In this document: positions 8,165-16,165 of the stretch, piece by piece
Position numbering within the stretch: the stretch's first letter is position 1
Layout of the letters: the number at the start of each line of letters is the position of its first letter
NCBI GenBank assembly: GCA_026014905.1
Contig: JAOZHK010000073.1
Span: 1 to 22,255 of the forward strand
Source of the DNA: Candidatus Bathyarchaeota archaeon
GTDB taxonomy: Archaea > Thermoproteota > Bathyarchaeia > RBG-16-48-13 > GCA-020355125
DNA length: 22,255 nt
Direction: 5' to 3'
Notes under the pieces: generated by a model
The model's database searches: none
Told to the model about the DNA's origin: nothing
Seen by the model: only the letters and a program-made list of their open reading frames with translations
Position numbers and translations under genes: made by a program

Positions 8165-8877
8165 TGCCGGCCGAACAACCCAACACATCTCTCAAGAAAC
8201 AAGCGCGCAATGTAAACCCAACCTTATTGCATGCACTCATAAGACTCAGTCAGATGGGGGCTTTATGTGCGAAAACCCGGATTTCAACCACCGCGCTCTC
8301 TCAAGTGTTATCAGTGTCCCAACAGACGGCTTCACGGTATCTGGTCGACTTAGAAAAGCAGGGATACATCGAGAGATACCCGTCGTCTCAAGGTACACAA
8401 CTTAAGGTGACCCAATCCGGATATACAATTCTTGAAAACCTGTATCTCTCATTACGAACGCTGCTACAAGAGCAACCACGTATACTCGAGTTCGATGGAG
8501 TCCTCGTGTCGGGTCTCGGGGAAGGCGCATATTATGTCCAGCTTCAAGGATATAGCGCGCAATTTGCTCAGAAACTGGGATTCACGCCATATCCCGGGAC
8601 ATTAAATCTAAGGCTTTCTTCAGATCAATTTTGGGTGAAAAAAGAGCTCGAAACTCTTCCCGCCATCACGATTACGAGTTTTCAAACCCCGAGCCGAACA
8701 TTTGGTCAGGTAAAGTGCTTTCGAGCGACGATCAATGAGACAGCGGAAGGCGCGATTATTCTCATTAATCGGACCCATCACGATGATCACATTATCGAAA
8801 TAATTGCTCCCGAAAATCTTAGAAATACCCTTAAATTGGCTGAAGGAACCAAAGTACATGTTTCTGTACGACCATAA
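8152..8877 (+). CDS. ribK: CTP-dependent riboflavin kinase with N-terminal winged helix
   Basis: The archaeal riboflavin kinase uses CTP to make FMN. Residues about 1-90 form a winged helix (LSQVLSVSQQTASRYLVDLEKQGYI), and about 100-241 form the RibK barrel with the diagnostic GLGEGAYYVQLQGYSAQF and LGFTPYPGTLNLRL. This fused form is known from many archaea, where the helix domain may sense and repress flavin genes. Length and layout are normal. ATG codons at 8152, 8161 and 8164 are all in frame; the 8161 ATG overlaps the pcm TGA as ATGA, which suggests translational coupling, and I list the longest form. A flavin enzyme (the OYE-like protein) and other redox genes lie in the same window, but no direct link is shown. 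Confidence 0.93.
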   Translation: MEPMMPAEQPNTSLKKQARNVNPTLLHALIRLSQMGALCAKTRISTTALSQVLSVSQQTASRYLVDLEKQGYIERYPSSQGTQLKVTQSGYTILENLYLSLRTLLQEQPRILEFDGVLVSGLGEGAYYVQLQGYSAQFAQKLGFTPYPGTLNLRLSSDQFWVKKELETLPAITITSFQTPSRTFGQVKCFRATINETAEGAIILINRTHHDDHIIEIIAPENLRNTLKLAEGTKVHVSVRP

Positions 8878-8922
8878 CTGGTCGACTTCCGTATTTCGTT
8901 GGATCAGTTAACCTTTCAGTTT

Positions 8923-10707
8923 TTATGGTAACCGATTCTCACAGATTACATCCACAAAAGCTGGCTGCTTGTCATCTTGGACGATATGCCATGCTTCACG
9001 TAATGTCTCCTCAAGGGTCAGAGGATCGGTTGCCGTGGTTGCCCAGAGACCATTCGCGCGAGCGATGGCCTCAAATCTGATCTCGGGTTGTCGAATCCAG
9101 ACGCCTGCCGGATAATTATGTTGATATGACCATCGTTTATAGCGCGCTAATCCTTTGGTAATCGCCCCATATGAGCGATCATTCAGGGTAAGGAATAGAA
9201 CGGGTATACTATAGTGACTCGCGGTCCAAAAGACGGCTCCCGCTGCCCCATAATAGAAGGATCCATCACCCATTACACTTATCACCGGTTGATCGGGTTG
9301 AGCGAGCTTCACGCCTAATGCGCCACCGATACCATAGCCCATATGTCCACCTGAGGGACCGTATCGTGTTCCAGGATCTATGAATGTGAGTCCCTTCATG
9401 AATTGATAGCCATTTCCTCCATAACGTCCGCAGATAATTGTATTTCGCGTCTTGATTTTACTTAACACATAGCCTAACCAGATCAAATCGATTGGTTTCT
9501 TGGTTTGCGCCGCCTGTGCTTCTGTGATCCATTGTTGGATCAGTTGGTCATGTTCATTCTTCAATGTGTCAAACCGATTCTGCATACGTTGCTTCACATT
9601 CTTCTGGGTTTTGAGCATTTGCGTAACGGTGTCCGTGATTTGCGTAAGTACAAGATGTGAACACCCGTGAATCCTTACATCGACGGGGGTATCAAGAGGA
9701 GTAAAATTAGCTCCCCAATCGAGAAAAATGCTGCGGATGGGTGGAGGCAATTTGACCATTGGTTGATCAATCACTAACACGAGGTCGACTTGATCGAGAT
9801 ATGCATCTAGATCGTATCCCAGAAACATTGGGTGGGTCGTCGGGAAATTCATTGTTTTGCTTCCATGGGCACTGATGCTTCCAGGGATAACGGGTAATCC
9901 CATAGTTTCTGCAAGTCTCATTAACGTGTGTACAGTTTCGGGGTATCGACCCATCATGCCTCCTGTAACGACTATGGGCATGTCAGCGTCGAGGAGCAGT
10001 TGTGCAGCAGCGTGAACACTGGTGTTGCTTGCCGCGATCTGATTAGGAGGACCGAGTGCTGGAAAATTAGGAAGCGTGAGAGGCCGGGTCAAGGTTTCAC
10101 CCTTTAGGTGTCCGCTGCCTCCGAACAGGCGTTCGTTACACGTCAAGTATACTGGTCCCCACGGTTCGGTGAGGGCTTCCCGTATTGCGCGAGCGATGTG
10201 GTGGGGTACTTGTTCAGGTGTTCGAGGCTCGGTCTCCCATTTCACATTTTCTCGTACGAGGCCCCCTTGATCGACACTTTCATGAGCCCCACGATAGCGA
10301 GAACCCTTCATTTGGTACATTCCAGCGAGGACAAGGCATGGGCCAAATCCGGCCCAAGCGTTATAGATCGCGCCCTTGGCGTTAAGCGTGCCCACGACGC
10401 CACCGATCATGCAGACTCCCACTTTTTTACCGAGAGATGCCAGGCCGTAATGATAGGCTGCGTCGACTGCAGGAAATTCATGCAGTAGCATGATTGGATG
10501 AGGGGTGTCTCCTGTAAGTTCTTTCCAGGCTAGCGCGTCGGTAAAGGGGACGCTTGATGTATCGGGATTGAAGAAAATGTAATCAAGATTATTCCCTTTG
10601 AGCCAATCGAGCGTTGCTTCCGCAACGGTCAGTGATGTGGGGTCCGTGGACGCGAGTAAATGTGAGGAGGGGTCGATGGAATCTTCATGATTGTTTTTGG
10701 AAGCCAT
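8923..10707 (-). CDS. TPP-dependent enzyme of the acetolactate synthase / 2-oxoacid decarboxylase family
   Basis: A 594-residue thiamine-diphosphate enzyme. The N-terminal Pyr domain carries the cofactor-activating glutamate (LLHEFPAVDAAYHYGLA, E77). A central domain follows (PIVVTGGMMGRYPET). The C-terminal PP domain holds the cofactor motif starting GDGSFYYGAAGAVFW and ending LTLNDRSYG, where the second Asn of the usual NN is Asp. The substrate is unknown: acetolactate synthase, benzoylformate decarboxylase and oxalyl-CoA-decarboxylase-like members share this layout, and no partner subunit is adjacent. The frame stays open 112 codons further upstream into the fen1 coding region, but homology begins just after the ATG at 10707, which has its own TATA box and a dyad upstream, so I use that start. 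It lies downstream of fen1 and converges with ribK. Confidence 0.85.
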   Translation of the reverse strand: MASKNNHEDSIDPSSHLLASTDPTSLTVAEATLDWLKGNNLDYIFFNPDTSSVPFTDALAWKELTGDTPHPIMLLHEFPAVDAAYHYGLASLGKKVGVCMIGGVVGTLNAKGAIYNAWAGFGPCLVLAGMYQMKGSRYRGAHESVDQGGLVRENVKWETEPRTPEQVPHHIARAIREALTEPWGPVYLTCNERLFGGSGHLKGETLTRPLTLPNFPALGPPNQIAASNTSVHAAAQLLLDADMPIVVTGGMMGRYPETVHTLMRLAETMGLPVIPGSISAHGSKTMNFPTTHPMFLGYDLDAYLDQVDLVLVIDQPMVKLPPPIRSIFLDWGANFTPLDTPVDVRIHGCSHLVLTQITDTVTQMLKTQKNVKQRMQNRFDTLKNEHDQLIQQWITEAQAAQTKKPIDLIWLGYVLSKIKTRNTIICGRYGGNGYQFMKGLTFIDPGTRYGPSGGHMGYGIGGALGVKLAQPDQPVISVMGDGSFYYGAAGAVFWTASHYSIPVLFLTLNDRSYGAITKGLARYKRWSYQHNYPAGVWIRQPEIRFEAIARANGLWATTATDPLTLEETLREAWHIVQDDKQPAFVDVICENRLP

Positions 10708-10723
10708 ATCTGAGTCCCTTCGT

Positions 10724-10743
10724 ATCACTATCGTGTTAGTGAT
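10724..10743 (-). promoter_or_regulatory. Inverted repeat over the predicted transcript start of the TPP-enzyme gene
   Basis: Perfect 7-base arms ATCACTA and TAGTGAT are separated by 6 bases. The dyad lies between the TATA box (10748-10756) and the ATG (10707), covering the expected start site near 10726. It could be a repressor operator or a 5' hairpin. Confidence 0.45.
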
Positions 10744-10747
10744 GTAC

Positions 10748-10756
10748 TTATATTTT
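10748..10756 (-). promoter_or_regulatory. TATA box for the TPP-enzyme gene
   Basis: The minus strand reads AAAATATAA about 45 bases before the ATG at 10707, implying a leader of about 20 bases. It shows the gene can be transcribed separately from fen1, which ends at 10796. Confidence 0.5.
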
Positions 10757-10795
10757 ACACCTTGGATTGTGAAATCGGTCGGGGTGAAAATGACG

Positions 10796-11827
10796 TTAAA
10801 ACCACGTATCAAGGGTAGGTTTGGTTTCTTGCGCGTGAAAAGCGGTCTGCATCTTATCAATAGCGCTTTGAACCCGGTTTTCTGAAAAGTCTCGCTCAAC
10901 ACAAAGGAACGAGATAATGTCATTAGCATTTGGCCGCATCCAATGCAACTCGATATCAAGTTGGATTGGAGGCTGCAGGAATATGTCATTGATTTCCGTT
11001 GGATCGACCGGGAACAGTGACGCGTCGAATTGTTTGATGACATTCGGTAAGGTTTTGTATTTTTTCACTAATGCTAGAGCACGTTTGGGACCAATGCCTT
11101 TAATCCCATCAGGGTTGAAGTCGGTGCCCACTAAGATACCGATAATCACGAGTTGTTCACGAGTGATTTCGAGCTCACGCAGCACGTGTTGCAGCTCAAC
11201 AAGCTCTGGCTCGACTTCAATATAGACAGGTTTTCGGGGAAGTTTTCGCCGCCCTGTGATAGCAATGTTGCGGAGGAGCCGGGAAGCCCCAAATAACAAC
11301 GAGTCATAATCTTGGCTCGCGGCAGCCCATACTTTACCTGTCGCAGCCATATATGCAATCTGCGCCTCGCCTTCTGATGGGGCCTGGATCCACGGAATAC
11401 CCATCAGGGTCAAGAGTCGTTGCGCATCATGAACCATGGACGTCGTTAATTGGGCTGTGGCTTGTGCATATCGCTTCGCGTCTTCAAGTTTTCCTTCTTT
11501 GAGCGCGGCAGTATATTGTTTTCTCGCTTTTTTCTTCGCGTCTCTGCGGCGGGCGATCGTGCGTCGTTTGAGAAGAGGTGGGGGCCCATCAAACACATAG
11601 ATGGGTTTTATTCCCATTTCAATGAAGTTGGCGCTACGGTACAGGAGCCCACTGAGGTGACTTGTTACGTTTCCGGTTTTATCCATTAAAGGACGTCCAT
11701 CAAAGCTTCGAATAATGGATAAAAATTGGTATAATGTGTTGTGCGCGTCAATGGCTACGGTTCGACCAGTCAGGGAAGAGAGTTGGATTTTCCTGCGTGA
11801 AATTAATCCACGGATTTGTACTCCCAT
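10796..11827 (-). CDS. fen: Flap endonuclease 1 (FEN1)
   Basis: A structure-specific 5' nuclease that removes flaps during Okazaki fragment maturation and base excision repair. The 343-residue length is typical. All metal-binding acidic residues are present: D27 (AIDAHN), D80 (VFDG), E152 and E154 (SEGEAQ), D173 and D175 (SQDYDS) and D236 (GTDFNPDG). The helix-hairpin-helix GIKGIGPKRAL follows. The C-terminus KPTLDTWF is a PIP-box-like PCNA-binding tail. The gene is third in a minus-strand series after cdc48 and a winged-helix gene, with 49 bases between it and the latter; an AAGGT sequence lies about 9 bases before the ATG. There are no anomalies. Confidence 0.96.
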   Translation of the reverse strand: MGVQIRGLISRRKIQLSSLTGRTVAIDAHNTLYQFLSIIRSFDGRPLMDKTGNVTSHLSGLLYRSANFIEMGIKPIYVFDGPPPLLKRRTIARRRDAKKKARKQYTAALKEGKLEDAKRYAQATAQLTTSMVHDAQRLLTLMGIPWIQAPSEGEAQIAYMAATGKVWAAASQDYDSLLFGASRLLRNIAITGRRKLPRKPVYIEVEPELVELQHVLRELEITREQLVIIGILVGTDFNPDGIKGIGPKRALALVKKYKTLPNVIKQFDASLFPVDPTEINDIFLQPPIQLDIELHWMRPNANDIISFLCVERDFSENRVQSAIDKMQTAFHAQETKPTLDTWF

Positions 11828-11876
11828 AAACGCTTACCTTTGCGTTGCTGATCTGTAGAAACGCGTAATTCTACCT

Positions 11877-12131
11877 TCATCCGTTTTTTGAGGGGATGTG
11901 TCGTAATTCAACGCGTTTCTTATTCTTTGTCAGACGGGATACATGGATGACGCCGTGTATTTCGAGTCGCATCAATGTCTTGTTTAATTCACGATGGCTG
12001 AGCCTGCCATATTCCTTTTCTAATGCTTTATAGAGTTCATCATCCGTCAGGGCACCACCTTTTTTGTACAGAATCTCCACTAGGGTGGTGTGAAGTGGTT
12101 GGGTACTCCAGAGTTCTGACAACGAGGTCAC
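11877..12131 (-). CDS. Small winged-helix protein between cdc48 and fen1
   Basis: An 84-residue protein with a helix-turn-helix pattern (LVEILYKKGGALTDDELYKALEKEYGRLSHRELNKTLMRLEIHGVI) ending in a basic wing (RLTKNKKRVELRHI). It resembles small archaeal winged-helix proteins of unknown role. The GTG start is only two bases after the cdc48 stop, with no obvious ribosome site, so translation is probably coupled to cdc48. The location in a replication/proteostasis gene group suggests a nucleic-acid-binding role, but this is inference. Confidence 0.8.
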   Translation of the reverse strand: MTSLSELWSTQPLHTTLVEILYKKGGALTDDELYKALEKEYGRLSHRELNKTLMRLEIHGVIHVSRLTKNKKRVELRHIPSKNG

Positions 12132-12133
12132 TT

Positions 12134-14311
12134 TTAAGCTATTGGTGTAGCGGGTTTCAACTGGGGCTTCCGGAAATTACTTGAGATATTGCGGTACCAG
12201 TTATCCATCTCGAGCGTTATGCTGGGTCCAATAGTCTCCATAGCTCGTCGAAAGGCTTCCATCGAGACTTTGAATGTAGTGCTATTTCTTAGGACATGCA
12301 TACCCGCTTCGCGGCATAGCGATGCGATGTCCGCACCGGAATAGCCTTTGGTTTCACGGGCTAAACTGTTCAAGTCAACGTCATCAGCTAATGGCATCTC
12401 TTTAGTATAGATTTTGAGGATCTCTAAGCGACTATCCTCATCTGGCGCTGGCACATAGATCAAGCGATCAAAGCGTCCTGGCCGGAGCATCGCGGGATCC
12501 AAAATATCTGGTCGGTTAGTGGCTGCTATCACCATCACGTTTTGAAGTGATTCCAGTCCATCCATCTCGGTTAAAAGTTGGCTGATAACACGTGACGTGA
12601 CGCCTGAATCAGAGTATCCTGCACCTCGACGTGGGATGATAGAGTCAACTTCATCGATGAAAATGACCGAGGGAGCAGCCATCCGTCCCTTTCGAAAAAT
12701 TTCACGAATCGCTTTTTCAGATTCACCAACCCATTTACTGAAGATTTCAGGACCTTTGATACTGATGAAATTCATTTCCCCTTCAGTTGCAACGGCTTTT
12801 GCAAGCAGAGTCTTCCCGCATCCCGGGGCACCATATAATAATACTCCTTTAGGTGGCTCGATGCCAACTTGCTTGAAGCGGTTGGGGTATTTGATAGGCC
12901 ATTCAACCGATTCAATCAGGTTTTGTTTGACTTCATCTAAGCCACCGACATCAGTCCAATGAACCGAGGGAATTTCAATGTAGACTTCCCGCATAGCGGT
13001 TGGAGTAATCTCTCGGAAAGCCAACATAAAGTCGTCGGCGATTACTTCCATCTTTTCTAACAGATCTGGGGGAATTTGCTGGTCTTCCTGTAAATTGATT
13101 TCTGGCAAGTAGCGTCGGAGTGCTTTCATAGCGGCTTCCCGACAGAGCGCTGAAATATCGGCTCCAGTATATCCATGAGTGATATTGCTGAACTCTTGGA
13201 GCTTGACATCTTGGGCGAGCGGCATTCCACGAGTGTGGATTTGAAGGATTTCGAGTCGTCCTTTTTTATCAGGAACCCCAAGTTCAATTTCGCGATCGAA
13301 TCGTCCTGGACGCCGCAAGGCAGGGTCAATCGCGTTTACACGGTTTGTTGCCCCGATAACAATAATGTTGCCTCGTGTTTCAAGTCCATCCATTAATGCG
13401 AGAAGTTGGGCGACGACTCGACGTTCCACTTCTCCAGTGACTTCTTCACGTTTGGGAGCGATCGCATCAAGTTCATCAACGAAGATTATGCTGGGCGAAT
13501 TCTTTTGCGCTTTTTCGAAGATTTCGCGAAGCCGTTTTTCGGATTCACCATAAAATTTACTCATAATCTCGGGACCATTAATCGAGAAGAAGTTTGCTTC
13601 CGATTCACTTGCAACGGCTTTCGCGAGGAGAGTTTTCCCACAGCCTGGCGGCCCGTATAACAGTACGCCCTTGGGCGGTTCAATGCCTAAGCGCTGAAAC
13701 AGTTCAGGGTGTCGAAGAGGAAGTTCGATCATCTCTCGTGTTCTGCGGATCTCCTCATGTAGACCACCGATGTCTTCATAGGTGACACGGGGAATCCCTT
13801 TCGCGCTGACAGAGGGTTCGCCTAGGACGTTTAGAGTTGTGGATTGTGAAATTTTGACAATACCATGGGGGCGAGACCGCACAACCGTGAAGGGAATCGC
13901 GCTTCCAAGGATGACCACGAAGATGGAATCGCCTTCGACTAAGGGAAACTCGAGTAAGCGACTTTTCACGAAATTCTTGAAATCTTTATCCACATTTAAC
14001 CGCATATCAACCGGAGCTAGGGTCACAGACTTAGCTTCGTTTACATCGGCTTTTGCGACGATGACGTATTCATTAATTGCGACTCCGGCATTTTTCCGCA
14101 GTAACCCATCTATTCTAATGATGTTTTTATTCTGGTCTTCTTGGTACGCTGGCCATGCAACAGCAGCAGTTTTTCTTTTTCCGTTTATCGCGATGATGTC
14201 TCCAGCAACGATGCTGAGAACACGCATGGTTCCATCGTCAATTCTAGCTTTACCACGTCCTGCATCTCGTTGTTTAGCTTCAGCAACGCGAACACGAATT
14301 TCTCGAGGCAT
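12134..14311 (-). CDS. cdc48: Cdc48/VAT-type AAA+ ATPase
   Basis: A double-ring AAA+ unfoldase that extracts and unfolds proteins for degradation or remodelling. At 725 residues it has the N domain (about 1-170, double-psi barrel plus clam-like part) and two ATPase modules. Module 1 has Walker A GPPGCGKT (220-227) and Walker B IIFVDE (D279, E280). Module 2 has GAPGCGKT (494-501) and VIFIDE (D553, E554). SRH motifs are present in both ([20 protein letters not shown] and [20 protein letters not shown]). The second Walker A has Ala in place of the Pro found in module 1. The tail ends KPATPIA and shows no HbYX proteasome-docking motif. A GAGGG ribosome site (14319-14323) sits 7 bases before the ATG. 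It is followed within two bases by the small winged-helix gene. Confidence 0.95.
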   Translation of the reverse strand: MPREIRVRVAEAKQRDAGRGKARIDDGTMRVLSIVAGDIIAINGKRKTAAVAWPAYQEDQNKNIIRIDGLLRKNAGVAINEYVIVAKADVNEAKSVTLAPVDMRLNVDKDFKNFVKSRLLEFPLVEGDSIFVVILGSAIPFTVVRSRPHGIVKISQSTTLNVLGEPSVSAKGIPRVTYEDIGGLHEEIRRTREMIELPLRHPELFQRLGIEPPKGVLLYGPPGCGKTLLAKAVASESEANFFSINGPEIMSKFYGESEKRLREIFEKAQKNSPSIIFVDELDAIAPKREEVTGEVERRVVAQLLALMDGLETRGNIIVIGATNRVNAIDPALRRPGRFDREIELGVPDKKGRLEILQIHTRGMPLAQDVKLQEFSNITHGYTGADISALCREAAMKALRRYLPEINLQEDQQIPPDLLEKMEVIADDFMLAFREITPTAMREVYIEIPSVHWTDVGGLDEVKQNLIESVEWPIKYPNRFKQVGIEPPKGVLLYGAPGCGKTLLAKAVATEGEMNFISIKGPEIFSKWVGESEKAIREIFRKGRMAAPSVIFIDEVDSIIPRRGAGYSDSGVTSRVISQLLTEMDGLESLQNVMVIAATNRPDILDPAMLRPGRFDRLIYVPAPDEDSRLEILKIYTKEMPLADDVDLNSLARETKGYSGADIASLCREAGMHVLRNSTTFKVSMEAFRRAMETIGPSITLEMDNWYRNISSNFRKPQLKPATPIA

Positions 14312-14409
14312 TGATCATCCCTCTCTCTTGATAGTTTGGTAACGTGTATGAAAAACAATCCAGTAGAACTTATTCTAAGAGGATGTCAAAATGATCAACC
14401 TAAATCAAA

Positions 14410-14417
14410 TATTTAAA
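14410..14417 (-). promoter_or_regulatory. TATA box for the cdc48 operon
   Basis: The minus strand reads TTTAAATA about 100 bases before the cdc48 ATG, just after the T-run that would end the aef1b transcript. The same TTTAAATA core occurs before aef1b (14809-14816). A leader of about 75 bases is implied. Confidence 0.4.
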
Positions 14418-14438
14418 CTTAATTTATTACGCATTCAT

Positions 14439-14445
14439 AAAAAAA
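14439..14445 (-). terminator. Poly-T tract after aef1b
   Basis: A run of seven A on the plus strand (seven T on the coding strand) starts about 30 bases after the aef1b stop and precedes the cdc48 TATA box. It fits an archaeal intrinsic terminator separating the two units. Confidence 0.45.
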
Positions 14446-14473
14446 CCATGTTGAAATCGATACCAGTTAACCC

Positions 14474-14740
14474 CTAGACTCTTCGTACAAGAAGCACTTC
14501 GATCTGTCCAACCCCTTCAATTGTTTGAAGGGTGTTCTCAACAACTTCTAAACGACCTTCTTCTTCTGGAATCACGAGATGCGCAATCAACGCCACAAGA
14601 CCAAAGGCAATAGGTTCCTCGACTAATTTATGAATGGTTACATCGTTTGGCAATTCTCGTTCAATTGCTTGTTTGATACGGTCTACTCCGATGATAATGT
14701 CTTCTGGAAAGAGTTTGATTGTTGCAACAACACGCCCCAT
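14474..14740 (-). CDS. ef1b: Elongation factor 1-beta (aEF-1beta)
   Basis: Guanine-nucleotide exchange factor that recharges aEF-1alpha with GTP during translation elongation. At 88 residues it matches the compact archaeal form, which is only the C-terminal exchange domain of the eukaryotic protein. Its pattern is typical: VVATIKLFPEDIIIGVDRIKQAI, then EEPIAFGLVALIAHLVIPEEEG, and the terminal VVENTLQTIEGVGQIEVLLVRR. It has its own TATA-like box at 14809-14816 and a T-run terminator before cdc48, so it appears monocistronic. The small zinc-ribbon gene that I recall accompanying aef1b in some archaea is not seen next to it. Confidence 0.94.
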   Translation of the reverse strand: MGRVVATIKLFPEDIIIGVDRIKQAIERELPNDVTIHKLVEEPIAFGLVALIAHLVIPEEEGRLEVVENTLQTIEGVGQIEVLLVRRV

Positions 14741-14808
14741 TTTTTGATCACCAGTATTATAAGTGGTATACAGCTTTTGAGTGAATTCCCCATCTATTTT
14801 CGATGCGA

Positions 14809-14816
14809 TATTTAAA
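14809..14816 (-). promoter_or_regulatory. TATA box for aef1b
   Basis: The minus strand reads GAGAGAATTTAAATATCG: a purine-rich BRE-like stretch followed by TTTAAATA, about 70 bases before the ATG at 14740. A closer TTATAATAC (near 14755-14763) is too near the ATG for a normal start site. Confidence 0.45.
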
Positions 14817-14929
14817 TTCTCTCTTTTTTAAACTATTGAGTGAAACTCGCGAAATGACGAGGAAACATGCTTGAACCGCTCGCGCTAAAAACCAGTTGCA
14901 GACACGAGAAAGCGCGCGTGTGTCCACTG

Positions 14930-15886
14930 TTATCGAAAAATATAGTCACGTCGTTCTAAAAACCGTTGCACATCATCAATAGTTGGGATCGCTTCCACGT
15001 CACCACGCACGGTCACACATAACGCTCCTGCAACATTCGCTATTTCAAGACAACGAAGAAGATCCCGTTCTTGAAGATAGCCCGCGATGAATGCGGCATC
15101 AAAGGCATCACCCGCCCCAACCACGTCGATAACTGGCACCGTATACGCCTTTTTCATAGCCGTTTCTCCCTTTGAGGTTGCGGCATAAGCGCCTTGCGCC
15201 CCCAGTTTGACAACTACTATTTGTGCTCCTAAAGTTAGTAGCTTTTCAGCAGCGTGGCTAGGGCGATCTTCTTGGAGCAAAATCTGCGTGTCATTGGTGT
15301 CGGTAAAGATGATGTCACACGATTTGAGATAAGGTAGCATCACAGTTCTCGCTGTATCGGGGTCCCAGAGTTTTCGCCGAATGTTTGTGTCAAAAGAGAT
15401 TTTCACACCACTGTTTTTAGCATGCTCTATTGCCGTTGAGACCGTTGATTGACAAGAATCACTTAACGCTAGTGTAATTCCGGTCGTGTGAAAAACTTTA
15501 GCAGCTTGAATGTAATCAAGAGGGAGATCTTGAGGCGTTAATTGACTTGCAGCCGATCCCTTTCGATAATAAAAAACAACACTTTCTCCTGGAATTGGAT
15601 AATCACGTTGAATAAAGTAGATTCCGGTTTGAGCATTGCTCGTGAAACGGACATTTGAGACATCAACTCCTTCACCTCGAAGGAAATTGTAGATGTATTG
15701 ACCAAACTCATCCTGCCCTAGCTTACTGATCCATCCCGCAGATAGTCCCATCCGAATCAAACCTATCGTGAAATTGGATTCGGTACCCGCTGCGTGTTTC
15801 TCAAAGGTTGTGATGTATCGCAACGGTCCCGAGGTCACTGCATTAAATTGAACCATTGTCTCGCCTAATGCTACGACATCCACCAT
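14930..15886 (-). CDS. kdgK: 2-keto-3-deoxygluconate kinase (PfkB family)
   Basis: Phosphorylates 2-keto-3-deoxygluconate (and possibly the galactonate epimer) at C6 using ATP, feeding a semi-phosphorylative Entner-Doudoroff route. It has 318 residues. The N-terminus MVDVVALGETMVQFN, the substrate segment TGIYFIQRDYPIPGESVVFYYRKGSAAS, HTTGITLALSDS and FDTNIRRKLW closely follow the Sulfolobus KDG kinase as I remember it. The PfkB catalytic signature is DVVGAGDAFDAAF with base D260. The frame is open to an ATG at 15937, but the ATG at 15886 is preceded at 7 bases by AGGAAAG (15894-15900) and gives the family N-terminus. It diverges from the GH1 gene, which suggests a shared sugar-use function. 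Confidence 0.92.
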   Translation of the reverse strand: MVDVVALGETMVQFNAVTSGPLRYITTFEKHAAGTESNFTIGLIRMGLSAGWISKLGQDEFGQYIYNFLRGEGVDVSNVRFTSNAQTGIYFIQRDYPIPGESVVFYYRKGSAASQLTPQDLPLDYIQAAKVFHTTGITLALSDSCQSTVSTAIEHAKNSGVKISFDTNIRRKLWDPDTARTVMLPYLKSCDIIFTDTNDTQILLQEDRPSHAAEKLLTLGAQIVVVKLGAQGAYAATSKGETAMKKAYTVPVIDVVGAGDAFDAAFIAGYLQERDLLRCLEIANVAGALCVTVRGDVEAIPTIDDVQRFLERRDYIFR

Positions 15887-15944
15887 CGCGATTCTTTCCT
15901 TTTTCTCAAATAACAAATCTTTGTTTGCCCACGTCATTATGGTA

Positions 15945-15952
15945 GAATATTT
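15945..15952 (-). promoter_or_regulatory. TATA-like box for kdgK
   Basis: The minus strand reads AAATATTC about 60 bases before the kdgK ATG, preceded by GGTTAG. The predicted leader is about 36 bases. The octamer direct repeat lies immediately upstream. Confidence 0.4.
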
Positions 15953-15953
15953 C

Positions 15954-15982
15954 TAACCTAATAATCACTAATGTTAACCTAA
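15954..15982. promoter_or_regulatory. Direct repeat TAACCTAA, 21-bp spacing, upstream of kdgK
   Basis: TAACCTAA occurs at 15954-15961 and 15975-15982, start to start 21 bases, which is two helical turns. The pair abuts the kdgK TATA-like box on its upstream side, the usual place for an archaeal activator or a regulator of the divergent pair. Confidence 0.4.
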
Positions 15983-16084
15983 AAGCCTTGGGATCTTCTG
16001 CGGTCAATGCAGGAATCTGCGCATGACAGTAGCTATCGAGGCAGCTGAAGCATCTTTAGTGATTTACTTCGAGGCCGAAAATTA

Positions 16085-16119
16085 GCTACGTACAAGTCGC
16101 CCTGAGTTGTTCACGTAGC
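16085..16119. promoter_or_regulatory. Inverted repeat upstream of the GH1 promoter
   Basis: Perfect 7-base arms GCTACGT (16085-16091) and ACGTAGC (16113-16119) are separated by 21 bases. The second arm ends seven bases before the TATA box. It is a candidate dyad for a dimeric regulator of sugar genes. Confidence 0.35.
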
Positions 16120-16125
16120 CTGCAA

Positions 16126-16135
16126 TTTATAAATT
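16126..16135 (+). promoter_or_regulatory. TATA box of the GH1 gene
   Basis: TTTATAAATT lies within a perfect 14-base palindrome CAATTTATAAATTG (16123-16136). With the usual spacing transcription would start near 16155, giving a leader of about 10 bases that just includes the AGGAG ribosome site at 16156-16160. Confidence 0.55.
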
Positions 16136-16165
16136 GTTGAGAAGTAATTACTCTTAGGAGATTCT

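Noticed and set aside
10108..10488. Open frame of 126 codons (+) inside the TPP-enzyme gene
   Set aside because: Antisense shadow of a strongly supported gene; no domain pattern.
10708..11043. In-frame 112-codon N-terminal extension of the TPP-enzyme gene overlapping fen1
   Set aside because: It lies over the well-supported fen1 coding sequence in another frame, shows no TPP-enzyme homology, and the ATG at 10707 has its own TATA box and operator-like dyad.
13782..14342. Open frame of 186 codons (+) antisense to the start of cdc48
   Set aside because: Low-information Ser/Thr/Arg-rich translation opposite a highly conserved N domain; a shadow frame.
14741..14929. Possible small RNA between kdgK and aef1b
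   Set aside because: Apart from the aef1b promoter and a short alternating GC tract no C/D box, tRNA arm or stable long stem was evident.
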